Source of the DNA: Prevotella vespertina
Lineage (GTDB): Bacteria; Bacteroidota; Bacteroidia; Bacteroidales; Bacteroidaceae
Length of the DNA stretch: 64,000 bases
Direction: 5' to 3'
Assembly (NCBI RefSeq): GCF_009728485.1
Contig: NZ_VVIQ01000014.1
Coordinates: 1 to 64,000 of the forward strand
Positions 26,083 to 36,400 of the stretch are shown piece by piece. The notes under the pieces were generated by a model, which saw only the letters and a list, made by a program, of their open reading frames with translations, ran no database searches and was not told where the DNA came from. Both the position numbers and the translations under genes were made by a program. The number at the start of each line of letters is the position of its first letter. The first letter of the stretch is position 1.

Positions 26083-26505
26083 GCCTAACCCCCGTCCCAA
26101 CTACAGCCTCACCCCCATCCCCTCTCCGAATGGAATAACCCCTCCCAGCCTCCCCCAAGGGGAGGAGTGCCTAACGGGAGCTATCTAGGAAAAGGCTCTC
26201 TTAATACTAAGAGGGCGTTCCTTTGATGCAAAGATAGGCTTTTAGGGAACACATCCCCTCCATCGGAGGGGCTTGGGGAGGCTTTTTAGTAGAATGAAAG
26301 AAACGCCCTTCTCGATTTGAAGAGGGCGTTTCCTTGCAATGAAAAGGGCGTCTCTTCACATCGAAGAGACGCCCTCTTTGAATTTAAGTAAGCCTCCCCT
26401 AACTGGCTCCCGTTAGGCACTCCTCCCCTTGGGGGAGGCTGGGTGGGGTTATTCCATTCGGAGAGGGGACGGGGGAGAGGCTGTAGTTGGCAGAGAGTGA
26501 GGCTT
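26083..26505. repeat. Long inverted repeat enclosing REP-like palindromes
   Basis: An 85-90 bp segment at about 26083-26187 (containing CCTCTCCGAATGGAATAAC, CCTCCCCCAAGGGGAGGAG, CCTAACGGGAG) recurs inverted at about 26394-26505 with few mismatches. The loop between contains several smaller hairpins of the GGGCGTTTC and GGGCGTCTC types and a CCCCTCCATCGGAGGGG palindrome near 26250. It fills the gap between the M16 gene 3' end and the LacI promoter. Region 25982-26082 has only a partial relative. No gene. Confidence 0.75.
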
Positions 26506-26512
26506 TACCTCC

Positions 26513-29368
26513 CTACTTAAACGTGCGCTTTCCCTCATGAACAACGGGCTTGACGATGATTTCACGTTGCTTAGCTTGTGTGAGAATCTTCGTTGCAACC
26601 TGTGCAATATCTTGTGCTGTAAGGGTCTTGAAGATAGGTTCTGAACTAGAGCTATCTGATGGTGACAACTCCTCACCAGTCTCTGCATAGACATTCAGAA
26701 GTCCCATCCACAATGAAGGATCAGCTGTGTTCTGCTGTGCATTAGCATCTTCCTCTTGTACAGCTAATGGTACCATCGCTGCCTTGAAATCGTCAGCACT
26801 AATGCGACCAGCCTTCACATCCTCAATAAACTGATATACTAACGTGAGGACACGATCGATATGCTCCGCTGCAGTAGAGAGGTGGATACTTAGGTTCTCA
26901 CTTGCTTCTGGCTGCGAATTATAAGTACTTTGCACACCAATCGTATAAGTGAGATGTTCCTTCTCACGCAACACATCGAAGTAACGACGCTCCAACAACG
27001 CACGCAACACCTCTAATGCTGCCTGCTCACGATCGGTTAGTTTCTGCTTATTGGAGTATGAAATTTCAATCTCAGCCATGCCTCCGTCGGTCTCAGTCTC
27101 AAAGGTATGCTTGATGACAGGGGCACTCGCTGCAAAGTCAAGTGGCGTCACTGACGTTACTGCTGGCTTACCAGAACCCTTGAGCGAAGCGATATATCGT
27201 GTGATTAACTCCCTTGCTTTCGCCTCTGGAATATCGCCCATCAGACAATAAGTGAAGCCTGATGCATCGCCTAAATGCTTTTGGAACTGCTCTGCGAGTT
27301 GGTCATATTGCATTGAATGGAAGAACTTTTCATCCTGACGAGGGTTCAATGCGCTCACTGGATAGAGCAACTGACGGATAGAATCCTGCACTGCCTCCAT
27401 ACCACTCAATGGTCGGTTGTCATAGAGATAAACACTGCGTTGGATGTACTTATCGAATGCTGCCTTTGAAAAGTTCTGTTTCGACAGAACGAGATGGAGG
27501 TATCCGAAGAAGTCATCAGCGTTTGCAACAGCTGCAGAACCACCTATTCCGTCACTGTAATCCTCGAGTGATAGGGATAGATTCAGGTCTTTCCCTTGTA
27601 GCCATTGGGCAAGTTGATTGCGGTTATAGTTATATACTCCCGACTGCATCAAGAGCGAGCGCATAGCCGTATAGTTGGCTAGCTCTGTTGCAGGAACAAC
27701 CGATTTGCCACCGATGGAAGAGCCTGCAAAGAAGAAGCGACCCTTTGCTTCAGGTACATACTTATAGATGACTCGTGCGCCATTACTTAGTTTCCACACC
27801 TTCGATTGGAGCTTCTTTAATGTCGTCTCACTGGTTATCTTCCCTGGAACGAGATTATAATCAATGAGGTTCGTGATAGGTTTCACGTTAGCAGCCTGCG
27901 CCAAATCGTTGTTGGAAGAGGCATTCTTTAGAGCAGTATTAAACTCGTCTTCGGTGATATTCATCTCTTCCTTCGACTTTGAATAAGTAACGAAAGCAAG
28001 GTTCTTATCATCGAGTAAGGTCTTCAACCACGCATTGATGTCGCTCACCTCAAGCTCTACTAAGGTCTCAAGGTTGCGACTAATCTGTGAACGGAAGTCT
28101 TTCACAGGAATACCATAGAGGTAGTTTTGGCGGAAGAGCATTAGGGCATTATCAGGAGTTCCTAGTCCCTTTGCCTCCAAGACATCCTTCATTCCGTTGT
28201 ACATCGCCTCTTTCTCGGCATTAAACTCCGCCTCGGTAAAGCCCTTGTCACGAAGGTTAGCACGCACGGCAAGCAACTGCTGCAAAGCAGCTTGTGCCTC
28301 CCCCTGATACGGAACCATGTCCCATGCCATTTGAGAATAGTCTCTCACCAATGGAGAAAGGCTCAAATCGGCAGCAATAAACTTCTCTTTATCCGCATTC
28401 TTCAGCATTGCAAACCGCTTAGGAGCAAGTGTATTGAAGAACTTAGTGAAGATGAATTGACGGGTGCGAGCCTCTTCTTGGATATTACCTGGCGTCTCAT
28501 AGCGTTGGTAAAGACCAAAGGATGCACTCTTATTCTCGGGGTCGATGAATCGAAGATAGAGTGGCTTGTCATTTACGGGGATGTTCCGAACCTGCGTATC
28601 AACGGCTGGTGCGAGCTTATTCGGTAATGTTTTGAAGATCGACTGAATCTTTGCTTCTGTCTTATCAAGGTCGACATCGCCTATAACAGCTATGAATTGG
28701 AGGTTAGGACGATACCACTTATCATAGAAAGCCTTTACCTGCTTCTGTTGAAAAGACTGTAAGAAATCAATCGAACCAATAACATTGTGCGTTGCATAAC
28801 CCGACTGGTTATAAACAACAGGAGCAATGGCATCGGTCAAACGGCGGTTCACGCCAGCACGATGTCGCCACTCTTCAAGGATGATGCCACGCTCCTTCTC
28901 CACATCTTGTGGCGTGATTTTAATGCCATGGCACCAGTCACGAAGAATCCACAATACCTTGTCATTGAGTTCGTCGTTAGTACTTGGTACGTTGTGAATA
29001 GCATATCTCGTATCATCAACACCCGTAAAGGCTTCGAAGTCATTGAGGTTATTCTTGCGGAGAAAAGACATCACTCCAGTAGGGAAATGATCGGTTGTGT
29101 TGAAGGCTAAATGCTCCAAGACGTGTGCCAAACCCATCTCATCTTTATTCTCCATGATGGCTCCCACGTTTTGATAAAGATAATATTGAGCATCGCCACT
29201 TGCCGACCCGTCATTATATATATAATAGGTAAGCCCATTCGGTAAAGAGCCTTTCCTCAAGCCCTTCATCTGCGCATGTGCAGGCGAAGAGAGTAAAAAC
29301 AGAAAACTCACGAGTAGGCACATTGGCACACTCGTGAGGTTCTTTATGATGTTTCTAAACATATACAT
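26513..29368 (-). CDS. M16 family zinc metalloprotease (PqqL/insulinase type)
   Basis: 951 residues. Signal peptide ends about residue 32 (SPAHAQ). The catalytic HxxEH is HVLEH at 82-86 (GLAHVLEHLAF), and the third zinc ligand is Glu165 or Glu166 (GIILEEWRHR). Four M16 domains follow the family order, and the second half (about 500-930) lacks the motif, as expected. It degrades peptides in the periplasm. It is the last gene of the SusC/D operon, 2 bp behind the thioredoxin-like gene, so I infer that it cleaves peptides imported by SusC/D. Paired start codons MYM allow either. Confidence 0.9.
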   Translation of the reverse strand: MYMFRNIIKNLTSVPMCLLVSFLFLLSSPAHAQMKGLRKGSLPNGLTYYIYNDGSASGDAQYYLYQNVGAIMENKDEMGLAHVLEHLAFNTTDHFPTGVMSFLRKNNLNDFEAFTGVDDTRYAIHNVPSTNDELNDKVLWILRDWCHGIKITPQDVEKERGIILEEWRHRAGVNRRLTDAIAPVVYNQSGYATHNVIGSIDFLQSFQQKQVKAFYDKWYRPNLQFIAVIGDVDLDKTEAKIQSIFKTLPNKLAPAVDTQVRNIPVNDKPLYLRFIDPENKSASFGLYQRYETPGNIQEEARTRQFIFTKFFNTLAPKRFAMLKNADKEKFIAADLSLSPLVRDYSQMAWDMVPYQGEAQAALQQLLAVRANLRDKGFTEAEFNAEKEAMYNGMKDVLEAKGLGTPDNALMLFRQNYLYGIPVKDFRSQISRNLETLVELEVSDINAWLKTLLDDKNLAFVTYSKSKEEMNITEDEFNTALKNASSNNDLAQAANVKPITNLIDYNLVPGKITSETTLKKLQSKVWKLSNGARVIYKYVPEAKGRFFFAGSSIGGKSVVPATELANYTAMRSLLMQSGVYNYNRNQLAQWLQGKDLNLSLSLEDYSDGIGGSAAVANADDFFGYLHLVLSKQNFSKAAFDKYIQRSVYLYDNRPLSGMEAVQDSIRQLLYPVSALNPRQDEKFFHSMQYDQLAEQFQKHLGDASGFTYCLMGDIPEAKARELITRYIASLKGSGKPAVTSVTPLDFAASAPVIKHTFETETDGGMAEIEISYSNKQKLTDREQAALEVLRALLERRYFDVLREKEHLTYTIGVQSTYNSQPEASENLSIHLSTAAEHIDRVLTLVYQFIEDVKAGRISADDFKAAMVPLAVQEEDANAQQNTADPSLWMGLLNVYAETGEELSPSDSSSSEPIFKTLTAQDIAQVATKILTQAKQREIIVKPVVHEGKRTFK

Positions 29369-29370
29369 TC

Positions 29371-30690
29371 TTATTTTTCAAGTAGTTCGAGGGTAGAGAG
29401 CTTATGCTTAATTGCACTTTGCAACATTGCTTGTGGCATCTCCATATTCTGTAGTGTGAGGGTCTCAGCAAAGGCTTGGTTGTAATACTCGCGAGCCTTC
29501 GCATAGTTCTTCAACTCACGATATGAGTCGCCAATCATTACCATGTAATTGACGCGATCCATAACTGCATTCTCCTTTTCGAGGGCTTTCTCTGACCACT
29601 GAATAGCTACTTCATGGTGCTTAGGTTTCAACACCTTGCCTGCAGCCATGTATAGATTCTGGGCAGCCTTACCATAGTCAGCAGCTTGAACATTGCCCTT
29701 CATCTTGTCAAAGTAAGTCTGCATAGCCTTAATATAACCATCAACATCCTTGTTCTTATATAGGTTGAAGAGGGCATCATTATAGAGTTTTGTCTTCTCA
29801 TAAGGCGTGATTTCAGTTAGACCAATTACACTGTAAGCCTTTGCATACTTGCCTTTTACGTTCTCAACATAGTCCTTGTACTTGGCATTACCATCCTTTG
29901 CTAAGTCTTCAGCAAAGCCATCATTCGCCTCAACGATATAGTAGGCAGGAGCCTTACCAACCGCTTTTGTCCAATCGTCAAGATGGTCATTGATGAGATC
30001 AACTATGTATTGCTTGTGTTCCTTATCATCGTCTCCCTCAAGTGCAAGAATAATCTTGTAATCATTCTCATTGATAAGTTTTAAAGGTGCTTTAGCGGTG
30101 ATGTAGTTCTTATACAACTTCTGCAAACGGGTGACCCACTTGTCGGCTTCCATTCCTTCTTGCGCTTGTAAGAAGGAAGGAGCTTTGAGAAGGAGTTGCT
30201 GTTGGACGTCGAGATCATTGTTATCAGCCTTATATTTCTCATAAAGAGCTTCAAAGCTCATACTCTGACCAGCGGCTATCTTCGCTGCATCCAATAGCTC
30301 ATCTTTGTTCATTGCACCCGTATTCACCGATATAGCTTTCCCATCAGGTGAGATGAAAGCAACCGTTGGGTAAGCAACAACCTTATAGCTTTTTGCGATG
30401 TTAACATTGTCTCCCTTCTCTGCATCTAGCTGTATGCTAACGAAGTGTTCATTGAAGAACTTACCCACTTCCTCTTGTGTGAATACAGTCTTCGCCATCT
30501 TCTTACAAGGTACACACCACACTGCATAAAAGTCGACAAAGAGCACTTTATTCTCTTGCTTTGCCTTTACAAGAGCTTCATTGAAGGTTCCTTGAAAGAA
30601 CTGAATACCCGTTGTACCCTCCTGCGCAAAACTTTGCAGGGTGAAAGCAATCAGTGCTACTAGCACTAAGAAATATCTTTTTATTCTCAT
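29371..30690 (-). CDS. Secreted thioredoxin-fold protein with helical C-terminal domain
   Basis: 439 residues. Signal peptide ends near residue 22 (QSFAQ). The thioredoxin domain (about 30-150) has WCVPC at 58-62 (two redox cysteines) and a cis-Pro in VVAYPTVAF. The remainder (about 160-439) is helical with TPR-like repeats (NLYKNKDVDGYIKAMQTYF, REYYNQAFAE) near the end. Such proteins occur in Bacteroidetes operons with SusC/D and proteases. It probably reduces or isomerises disulfides in imported polypeptides before M16 cleavage; that is inference. Confidence 0.85.
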   Translation of the reverse strand: MRIKRYFLVLVALIAFTLQSFAQEGTTGIQFFQGTFNEALVKAKQENKVLFVDFYAVWCVPCKKMAKTVFTQEEVGKFFNEHFVSIQLDAEKGDNVNIAKSYKVVAYPTVAFISPDGKAISVNTGAMNKDELLDAAKIAAGQSMSFEALYEKYKADNNDLDVQQQLLLKAPSFLQAQEGMEADKWVTRLQKLYKNYITAKAPLKLINENDYKIILALEGDDDKEHKQYIVDLINDHLDDWTKAVGKAPAYYIVEANDGFAEDLAKDGNAKYKDYVENVKGKYAKAYSVIGLTEITPYEKTKLYNDALFNLYKNKDVDGYIKAMQTYFDKMKGNVQAADYGKAAQNLYMAAGKVLKPKHHEVAIQWSEKALEKENAVMDRVNYMVMIGDSYRELKNYAKAREYYNQAFAETLTLQNMEMPQAMLQSAIKHKLSTLELLEK

Positions 30691-30731
30691 AATCTATGGT
30701 ATTTTAAAACTATACAATTATATGTCTACGA

Positions 30732-31205
30732 TTAATTGACAGCTAACTCATCATCCGTCACAACGACTGTGAAGATGTTTTCTAACAATGCTTCGTGATC
30801 CTCGTTATAGACCTTCAAGGTGAGATGATAATTCCCGTTGGTCAACTGTTGAGTTGCTTTTAAAGAGACAATGACCTTTCCGCCCACAACAGAAATCTCT
30901 CCCTCTTTGTATAACTTCATAAAGAGTTGAGCCGCTTCAGGCGTATCTGCCTTCACACTGGCTAGCTCGAAGTTAACGGGATTAGTACCTGCAACACCCT
31001 GAATACTCGTTGAGACGAAGGGTTCCTGCTCTAGATAACGAGTAGAAGTAGTGTCTATATTATGAAAAACATTGATGAAGTCTGGTGCAAAAGATGCCCC
31101 CGCAGTACGGAGATAACCCACTTTCATCTTGCTGCATGATGCCATAAAGCCTACAGCCAGTAAGGTTAGACATACTAACGCTATACTATTTTTTATTCTT
31201 CTCAT
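30732..31205 (-). CDS. Small lipoprotein of the SusC/D operon, unknown function
   Basis: 157 residues with a lipobox (GFMASC, Cys24), so a lipid-anchored protein. Beta-rich mature part, no motif recognised. It ends in a strand-like segment (ENIFTVVVTDDEL). It lies between the fasciclin-like lipoprotein (3 bp) and the thioredoxin-like gene (41 bp). By position it is likely an accessory surface lipoprotein that binds the substrate captured by SusD; this is inference. Confidence 0.7.
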   Translation of the reverse strand: MRRIKNSIALVCLTLLAVGFMASCSKMKVGYLRTAGASFAPDFINVFHNIDTTSTRYLEQEPFVSTSIQGVAGTNPVNFELASVKADTPEAAQLFMKLYKEGEISVVGGKVIVSLKATQQLTNGNYHLTLKVYNEDHEALLENIFTVVVTDDELAVN

Positions 31206-31208
31206 ACC

Positions 31209-31841
31209 TTAAAAGTCTGTTAAACTAAAGTTATATTCAAGTGAATGAACCACTCCGGTTTGGGTTTCTATATTACAAGAAGCAACGCGAGTGGTCTTTG
31301 TTGTGGTGCGAGAAACCAAATAGATCTGTAATGGACCAGCGTTTGGTACACCATCGTAAGACTCACGGAAGGTATAAATCCATAGTTTCTCACCTGATGC
31401 CATAGTGAATGTTTCACCACCTTTACCTATTGGGCTAGAGGGGTCAGAAGACTTAGTACCAGTCTTAAAGTCGTCGAGCATTATGCGTTTGTGTGGTAAG
31501 ACGCAATTCAATATAAACTTCTTACAATCACTAACAGGCATCTCTGATACGCTTGTCATACCATTCTTATAGAGGTAACGACGAATACTATTAGACGTTG
31601 GACCAAAGAAGGTGAAGTCCTTACCATACTGACTTGTACCCTGGAAGAGCCCTACAAGCTGTGCCCGTTCTGCCATTTCGCATAACAAACTCCAGTTGTA
31701 AGTATCGGTTTTAAAGTAGTCCCACATGGTAGTCTCATGCTTACCATTAGCAAGACCAGTATCATCAAAATTGTAGTCGGTACAGCTTGACATCATTCCT
31801 AACGTCAAGCAGAGTACCACAATATAAATTATCTTTTTCAT
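31209..31841 (-). CDS. Fasciclin-like surface lipoprotein
   Basis: 210 residues; lipobox at Cys20 (GMMSSC). The middle (about 35-125) has a fasciclin-like pattern: helical stretch with SLLCEMAERAQLVGLF, then FTFFGPTSNSIRRYL and CKKFILNCVLPHKRIM. Fasciclin domains are adhesion or ligand-binding modules. It lies 35 bp behind susD in the same operon, so it should form a surface complex with SusD/SusC. Known SusCD peptide systems carry extra lipoproteins of this sort, which supports the reading. Confidence 0.75.
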   Translation of the reverse strand: MKKIIYIVVLCLTLGMMSSCTDYNFDDTGLANGKHETTMWDYFKTDTYNWSLLCEMAERAQLVGLFQGTSQYGKDFTFFGPTSNSIRRYLYKNGMTSVSEMPVSDCKKFILNCVLPHKRIMLDDFKTGTKSSDPSSPIGKGGETFTMASGEKLWIYTFRESYDGVPNAGPLQIYLVSRTTTKTTRVASCNIETQTGVVHSLEYNFSLTDF

Positions 31842-31876
31842 TATTCAACCTTTTTAGGGTTCGTAATAGAACCTAT

Positions 31877-33427
31877 TTACTTATAAGCCTGCCAATAAGG
31901 TTTCTGTCTCAACCTGTTGTTTATGATGTGACCATCCTTATCTTGCCATGAATCAGCAGGTAATGGCAAGAAGAGAGCACCACCTTGAATGTCTTGATTG
32001 GTCAATAGTTTGAACTTACCATTGAGCTCTTCTTTGACATAACCATTGCGTATGATATCGGCATAACGAGCATCATTCTCACCAATAAACTCTTTTTCTC
32101 TCTCAAGGAAGATAGCCTTCTTCAAGCCTTCTGTATCATAGGTTGAAGGATAGAGAAGAGCACCCGCACGAGCACGAATAACATTCAGGTCGGCAATAGC
32201 ATGTGCCTCATCACCTAACTTCTGATAGCATTCTGCACGTAAGAGATATAAGTCTGCCAAACGCCAATAGACGTAGTCTGCATCAATGGTACGGTAGCTG
32301 TAACCACTTGGCGAGAACTGGTCAGGATCCATAATGGCTTTACGGAACTTGTACATAACAGCATATTCCTGTCCATCAACCTCATGGCTTGTATCCCATT
32401 CATAGAAGAATGCGTGCAAACGCTTGTCTGTTGCATCAGGAAAGAGAGCCTCAACTGTAGACTTATAAAGCTGACATGGCGTCTCTGATGGTAGGTCGGC
32501 TAAGGTCTGATCACCCCTCACTGGCCAACTAACAAAGTTACGTGCTATCTCATTAGGAGAGGCTACATTCTCTGAACGAGTCTTATCGAAATAGAGGCTA
32601 AAGATGGCTTCTGGGTTCGGACTCTTCTCATTGGAAAGATACTCACAAAGCTCCTCTGGCGTGCTACACAAGCGATAAACACCATCCTTGCCAGCTATGA
32701 CATCGGAAGCATACTTGATGGCATTCTGATAGTCAGCCTGTGCATCGTTATTGAGGTGATAAAGCCCCGTTATACTTCCTCTCCAGGCATAAATCTGTGC
32801 TAATAAAGTTGCGGCAGTACCCTTTGAAGCTGTCTGACGCTCGGTGATAGCCACTCCGTTGATATCAGTTAACTTATCCCATGTTGGCAAAAGGTCTAAT
32901 GCTTTCTTCGCATGAATAATTGCTGTGTTGAGAACATCAGCCTGTGAAGACTGGTCATAAGCCTTAATAACAGAAGAGTTCTCTGTTATAATGGCATCCC
33001 CATAACGCTGTGCAAGAAGGAAATAAGCCAGTCCCAATGCAAATTCGGCTTGTCCCTTGTGATAGTTTGCACGCTCTTCTGTGAGGTCCTTTGTACGATA
33101 GATATTATCTAACAATAGGTTTGATTCAAAGATAAGATCGTACAATCCCTTCCAAGAATAGTCGTTTGAAAGAACCGTCCGAGGGTTCCATTCACGCAAC
33201 TGAGTGTTCGACTGCACATTATCAGCTAGAACTCCAGCCATTGACAAAACGAAGTTGCTGCCAATAGTTGAGTTGATATAATATTGTATGGAGGTTGTTG
33301 TTGCATTCAACTCTTTCTCTGTGTTGAAAGAGTTTCGGTATGTCATACTATTCTCTGGCTCAATATCAAGATTACATGAAGAGAGCAGCGAACATACAAG
33401 AACAGACCCTAATATGATTTTACGCAT
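31877..33427 (-). CDS. SusD-family nutrient-binding outer-membrane lipoprotein
   Basis: 516 residues; lipobox at Cys18 (LLSSCNLDIEPEN). Typical RagB/SusD features: a TPR-rich N-terminal half, QAEFALGLAYFLLAQRYGDA, the C-terminal LYLLRAECYQKLGDEAHAIADLNVIRARAG, and FLEREKEFIGENDARYADIIRNG. It caps the SusC barrel and binds the substrate. It follows susC by 5 bp. The substrate is unknown, but co-transcribed thioredoxin and M16 protease genes make a peptide or protein more likely than a glycan, since no glycosidase or sulfatase is in the operon. Confidence 0.93.
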   Translation of the reverse strand: MRKIILGSVLVCSLLSSCNLDIEPENSMTYRNSFNTEKELNATTTSIQYYINSTIGSNFVLSMAGVLADNVQSNTQLREWNPRTVLSNDYSWKGLYDLIFESNLLLDNIYRTKDLTEERANYHKGQAEFALGLAYFLLAQRYGDAIITENSSVIKAYDQSSQADVLNTAIIHAKKALDLLPTWDKLTDINGVAITERQTASKGTAATLLAQIYAWRGSITGLYHLNNDAQADYQNAIKYASDVIAGKDGVYRLCSTPEELCEYLSNEKSPNPEAIFSLYFDKTRSENVASPNEIARNFVSWPVRGDQTLADLPSETPCQLYKSTVEALFPDATDKRLHAFFYEWDTSHEVDGQEYAVMYKFRKAIMDPDQFSPSGYSYRTIDADYVYWRLADLYLLRAECYQKLGDEAHAIADLNVIRARAGALLYPSTYDTEGLKKAIFLEREKEFIGENDARYADIIRNGYVKEELNGKFKLLTNQDIQGGALFLPLPADSWQDKDGHIINNRLRQKPYWQAYK

Positions 33428-33432
33428 CGTCT

Positions 33433-36400
33433 TTAGAATTTTAAATTAACACCCAAAGTAATCTTTCTATTCAATGGATATTCACGTCCATCATCCTTTC
33501 CTGTATAAGGATCTATCACTTCAGGATCTACTCCCGAATAGTTAGTTAGGAGGAAGAGATTCTCTCCGCTGAGGTAGAGATTAGCCTCTTTTATAAAGGT
33601 CTTCTTCAACCAGTTCTGTGGGAACTTATACCCCAGTACAAGTTGCTTTAGGCGTAAGAAGCTGATTGTCTCTATGTTTGAATCAACGTTTCCATCAAAT
33701 TGTCCGATGTAATCCTTATCTGCGAACTCCAAAGAAGGATATTTCGCATTACGGTTGTTGGTGGTCCAGAAGTCATGAATATTAAACTTATTCATGATAA
33801 CGCCAAACTCCTTTGTGAAGCTAAAGGCACTGTTCTTGACCATATTCATTACCTTACGACCAAGGGTGTAACTGAAGAGTAAGTCGAGACTAAAGCCATT
33901 CCATTCCAAATGACTATTGATACCACCATAAGCAGCAGGGAGTGTACTACCAGCATAATAGAGGTCTTTATCATCAATAACACCATCATAGTTCTGGTCT
34001 TTAATCTTTCTTCCACCTACACGCAAAGGGTTATTTGCTGATTGGAAATACAATGGCATCAACTTACCAGAGGCGTTACGATACATTGGAATATCCTCTT
34101 CACGCTGCACTATTCCCTCATCCTTGTAAGTATAAATACCATAGACTGGACGACCAAGCACCTTATCGTTCAAGTCTTCTCCATTATAGGTTTTACGCAA
34201 CATATTGCGGTTGTGTGAGAGATTGAAGCCCACCGTCCAGTTCCACTTCTTATTGCGGATGACATCATAAGAGGCTTCAAACTCAATTCCCTCATTAGAG
34301 ATTGCAGATGCATTATCCCACATACGTGATGCAAGGAAGACGTTACCAGGGAGGTAAGACTGCATCAAGAGTTTGCTTGAATACTTATAATAATAATCGA
34401 GCTTGAGCTTCAAACGATAGTCTAACATCTGAAGATCGAGACCAAGGTCATACTGATCACTCTCCTCCCAAGTCAACTTTGGATTCGCCATGTCTTGTGG
34501 TATCAATCCGAGAGAACCATTAAAGACGTTACTTTCTGACATAATACCTAAGGCTAAGTAAGGCTCTTGGAACTTCTGTCCTGACTTACCCCATGAGGCG
34601 CGAACCTTACCAAAGCTCAACCACCAAAGCTTCTTCATGAAGGCTTCCTCACTGAATGCCCAGCCTAGACCCACTGATGGGAATGTACCCCAACGAACGT
34701 CCTTTCCGAACACACTTGATCCATCAGAACGAATAGACAATTCCGCCATGTAACGTTTCTTATAGCTATAGGCTGCACGCCCCAAGAAGCTGACCATGGA
34801 TTGTTCCTGCTTATCGGTTCCGAAGCTCTGAGCGGCTCTTATCGTTCCATTATCATTGAAGAGTGAAGGCCAACCTTCGCCTGCATACTTAATAGAATTG
34901 GTTGGACCACCCTTTGCAGTACCATTCAAATTCTGCAAAAGTTCGTGGTTATAGGTCATACCTGCCATCAACTCCAACTTCTGATCATGTGGGAGAAGGA
35001 GGTTGTAAGTCAATATATTCTCTGTCTGGATATTGGTCATCGCAATGTTTGCAGCTTGTATCGCTGACTTGAGGTCATAGGTCAGATAATCTGGCGTAAA
35101 GCTGTAGACACGTGTGAAATAATGGTCGAGAGAATAAGTTGAAGAGAACTTCAAATTCTTAAGAATATTGTAATTGAAACCTAAACTCAATCGAATATTA
35201 TAGTTAGAATTCAACTTGTCAATATCACGTAATTGCCTTAATGCAACACGCTCTGCCGTACTTCCCTTACCTGGCAACAATGTGGAAGTGCGCTTCGGAT
35301 CGAAAGTCAATCCTTGAGCACGACCCGCATCGGAGCCTGCCTGTTGCGTGGCATAAGAGAGATTAATACGTGTGAAGGCACTCAACTTGGTGGAGAGATT
35401 GAAGTCAAGATTACTCAACAAGCTATAACGACGGAAGTTGGAACTAATCATGATACCTGTTTCGTCATAGACACCACCATTCACCATATAACGAAGATTA
35501 TCCGTTCCACCTGCCAACTGAAGGTCGGCTTTGGTCACACGACCTAAACGGAAGGCATATTTCCACCAGTTTGTTCTATTATTATAAAAGGTGTTCAAGG
35601 AGTCTTGTGCTATAGCTGGTAAATTGCGATCGCTATTAAGCACCTGACCATTGCGCCATAAGTAGTCATACGAACCATCGTATTCTGCATCCCAACCATA
35701 GGAGTCTTTGTATGATCCAGGATTAATCAGTCGGTCGGTTGTATAGTCATAATGAGACGTACGTTGGTTCTTCGCCAATAACAAAGCAATATCGCGCTCT
35801 CCCTTACCAAGTGTCTGTAATGGTGTGCGTGGTAACCAAGAAAGCGACTGAGATACATTCACGCTTACCTCTGTACGCCCTGACTTTCCTTTCTTTGTTG
35901 TAATCAGAATCACACCATTACCAGCACGCGAACCATAGAGGGAAGCCGAAGCTGCATCCTTCAACACCTGTACGGACTCGATACTTGAGGGGTCGAGAGC
36001 TGACAAAGGATTGATACCACCCGTATTCGCATTACCTGTACTATTGACAGGAACACCATCAATAACGAATAACGGACTGCCATCATTCACTCCTTGCTGA
36101 TTCAAAGAACTAAAGCCACGAATAGTGATTCGAGAGCCACCACCGCCTGGCGAACCTGAAAGATTGGTAACATCTACACCCGCCATACGACCTTGCAAGA
36201 GATTCTCAAGGCTAGCTGTAGGAGCTTTCTGCAAGTCTTCCACCTTCACAGAGGTTATCGCACCCACTTGCTCACGTGTGTTTCGCTTACCATAAGCAAC
36301 CACTGTCACCTCGCCCATCGTATAAGCCGAAGAAGGCAAAACAACATTCATTGGTTTACCAGCGTGATACTTCAAGTTCTTACTCTCATATCCCACACTG

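Noticed and set aside
28787..29110. 107-codon plus-strand ORF within the M16 gene
   Set aside because: It is a shadow of the M16 coding frame on the opposite strand.
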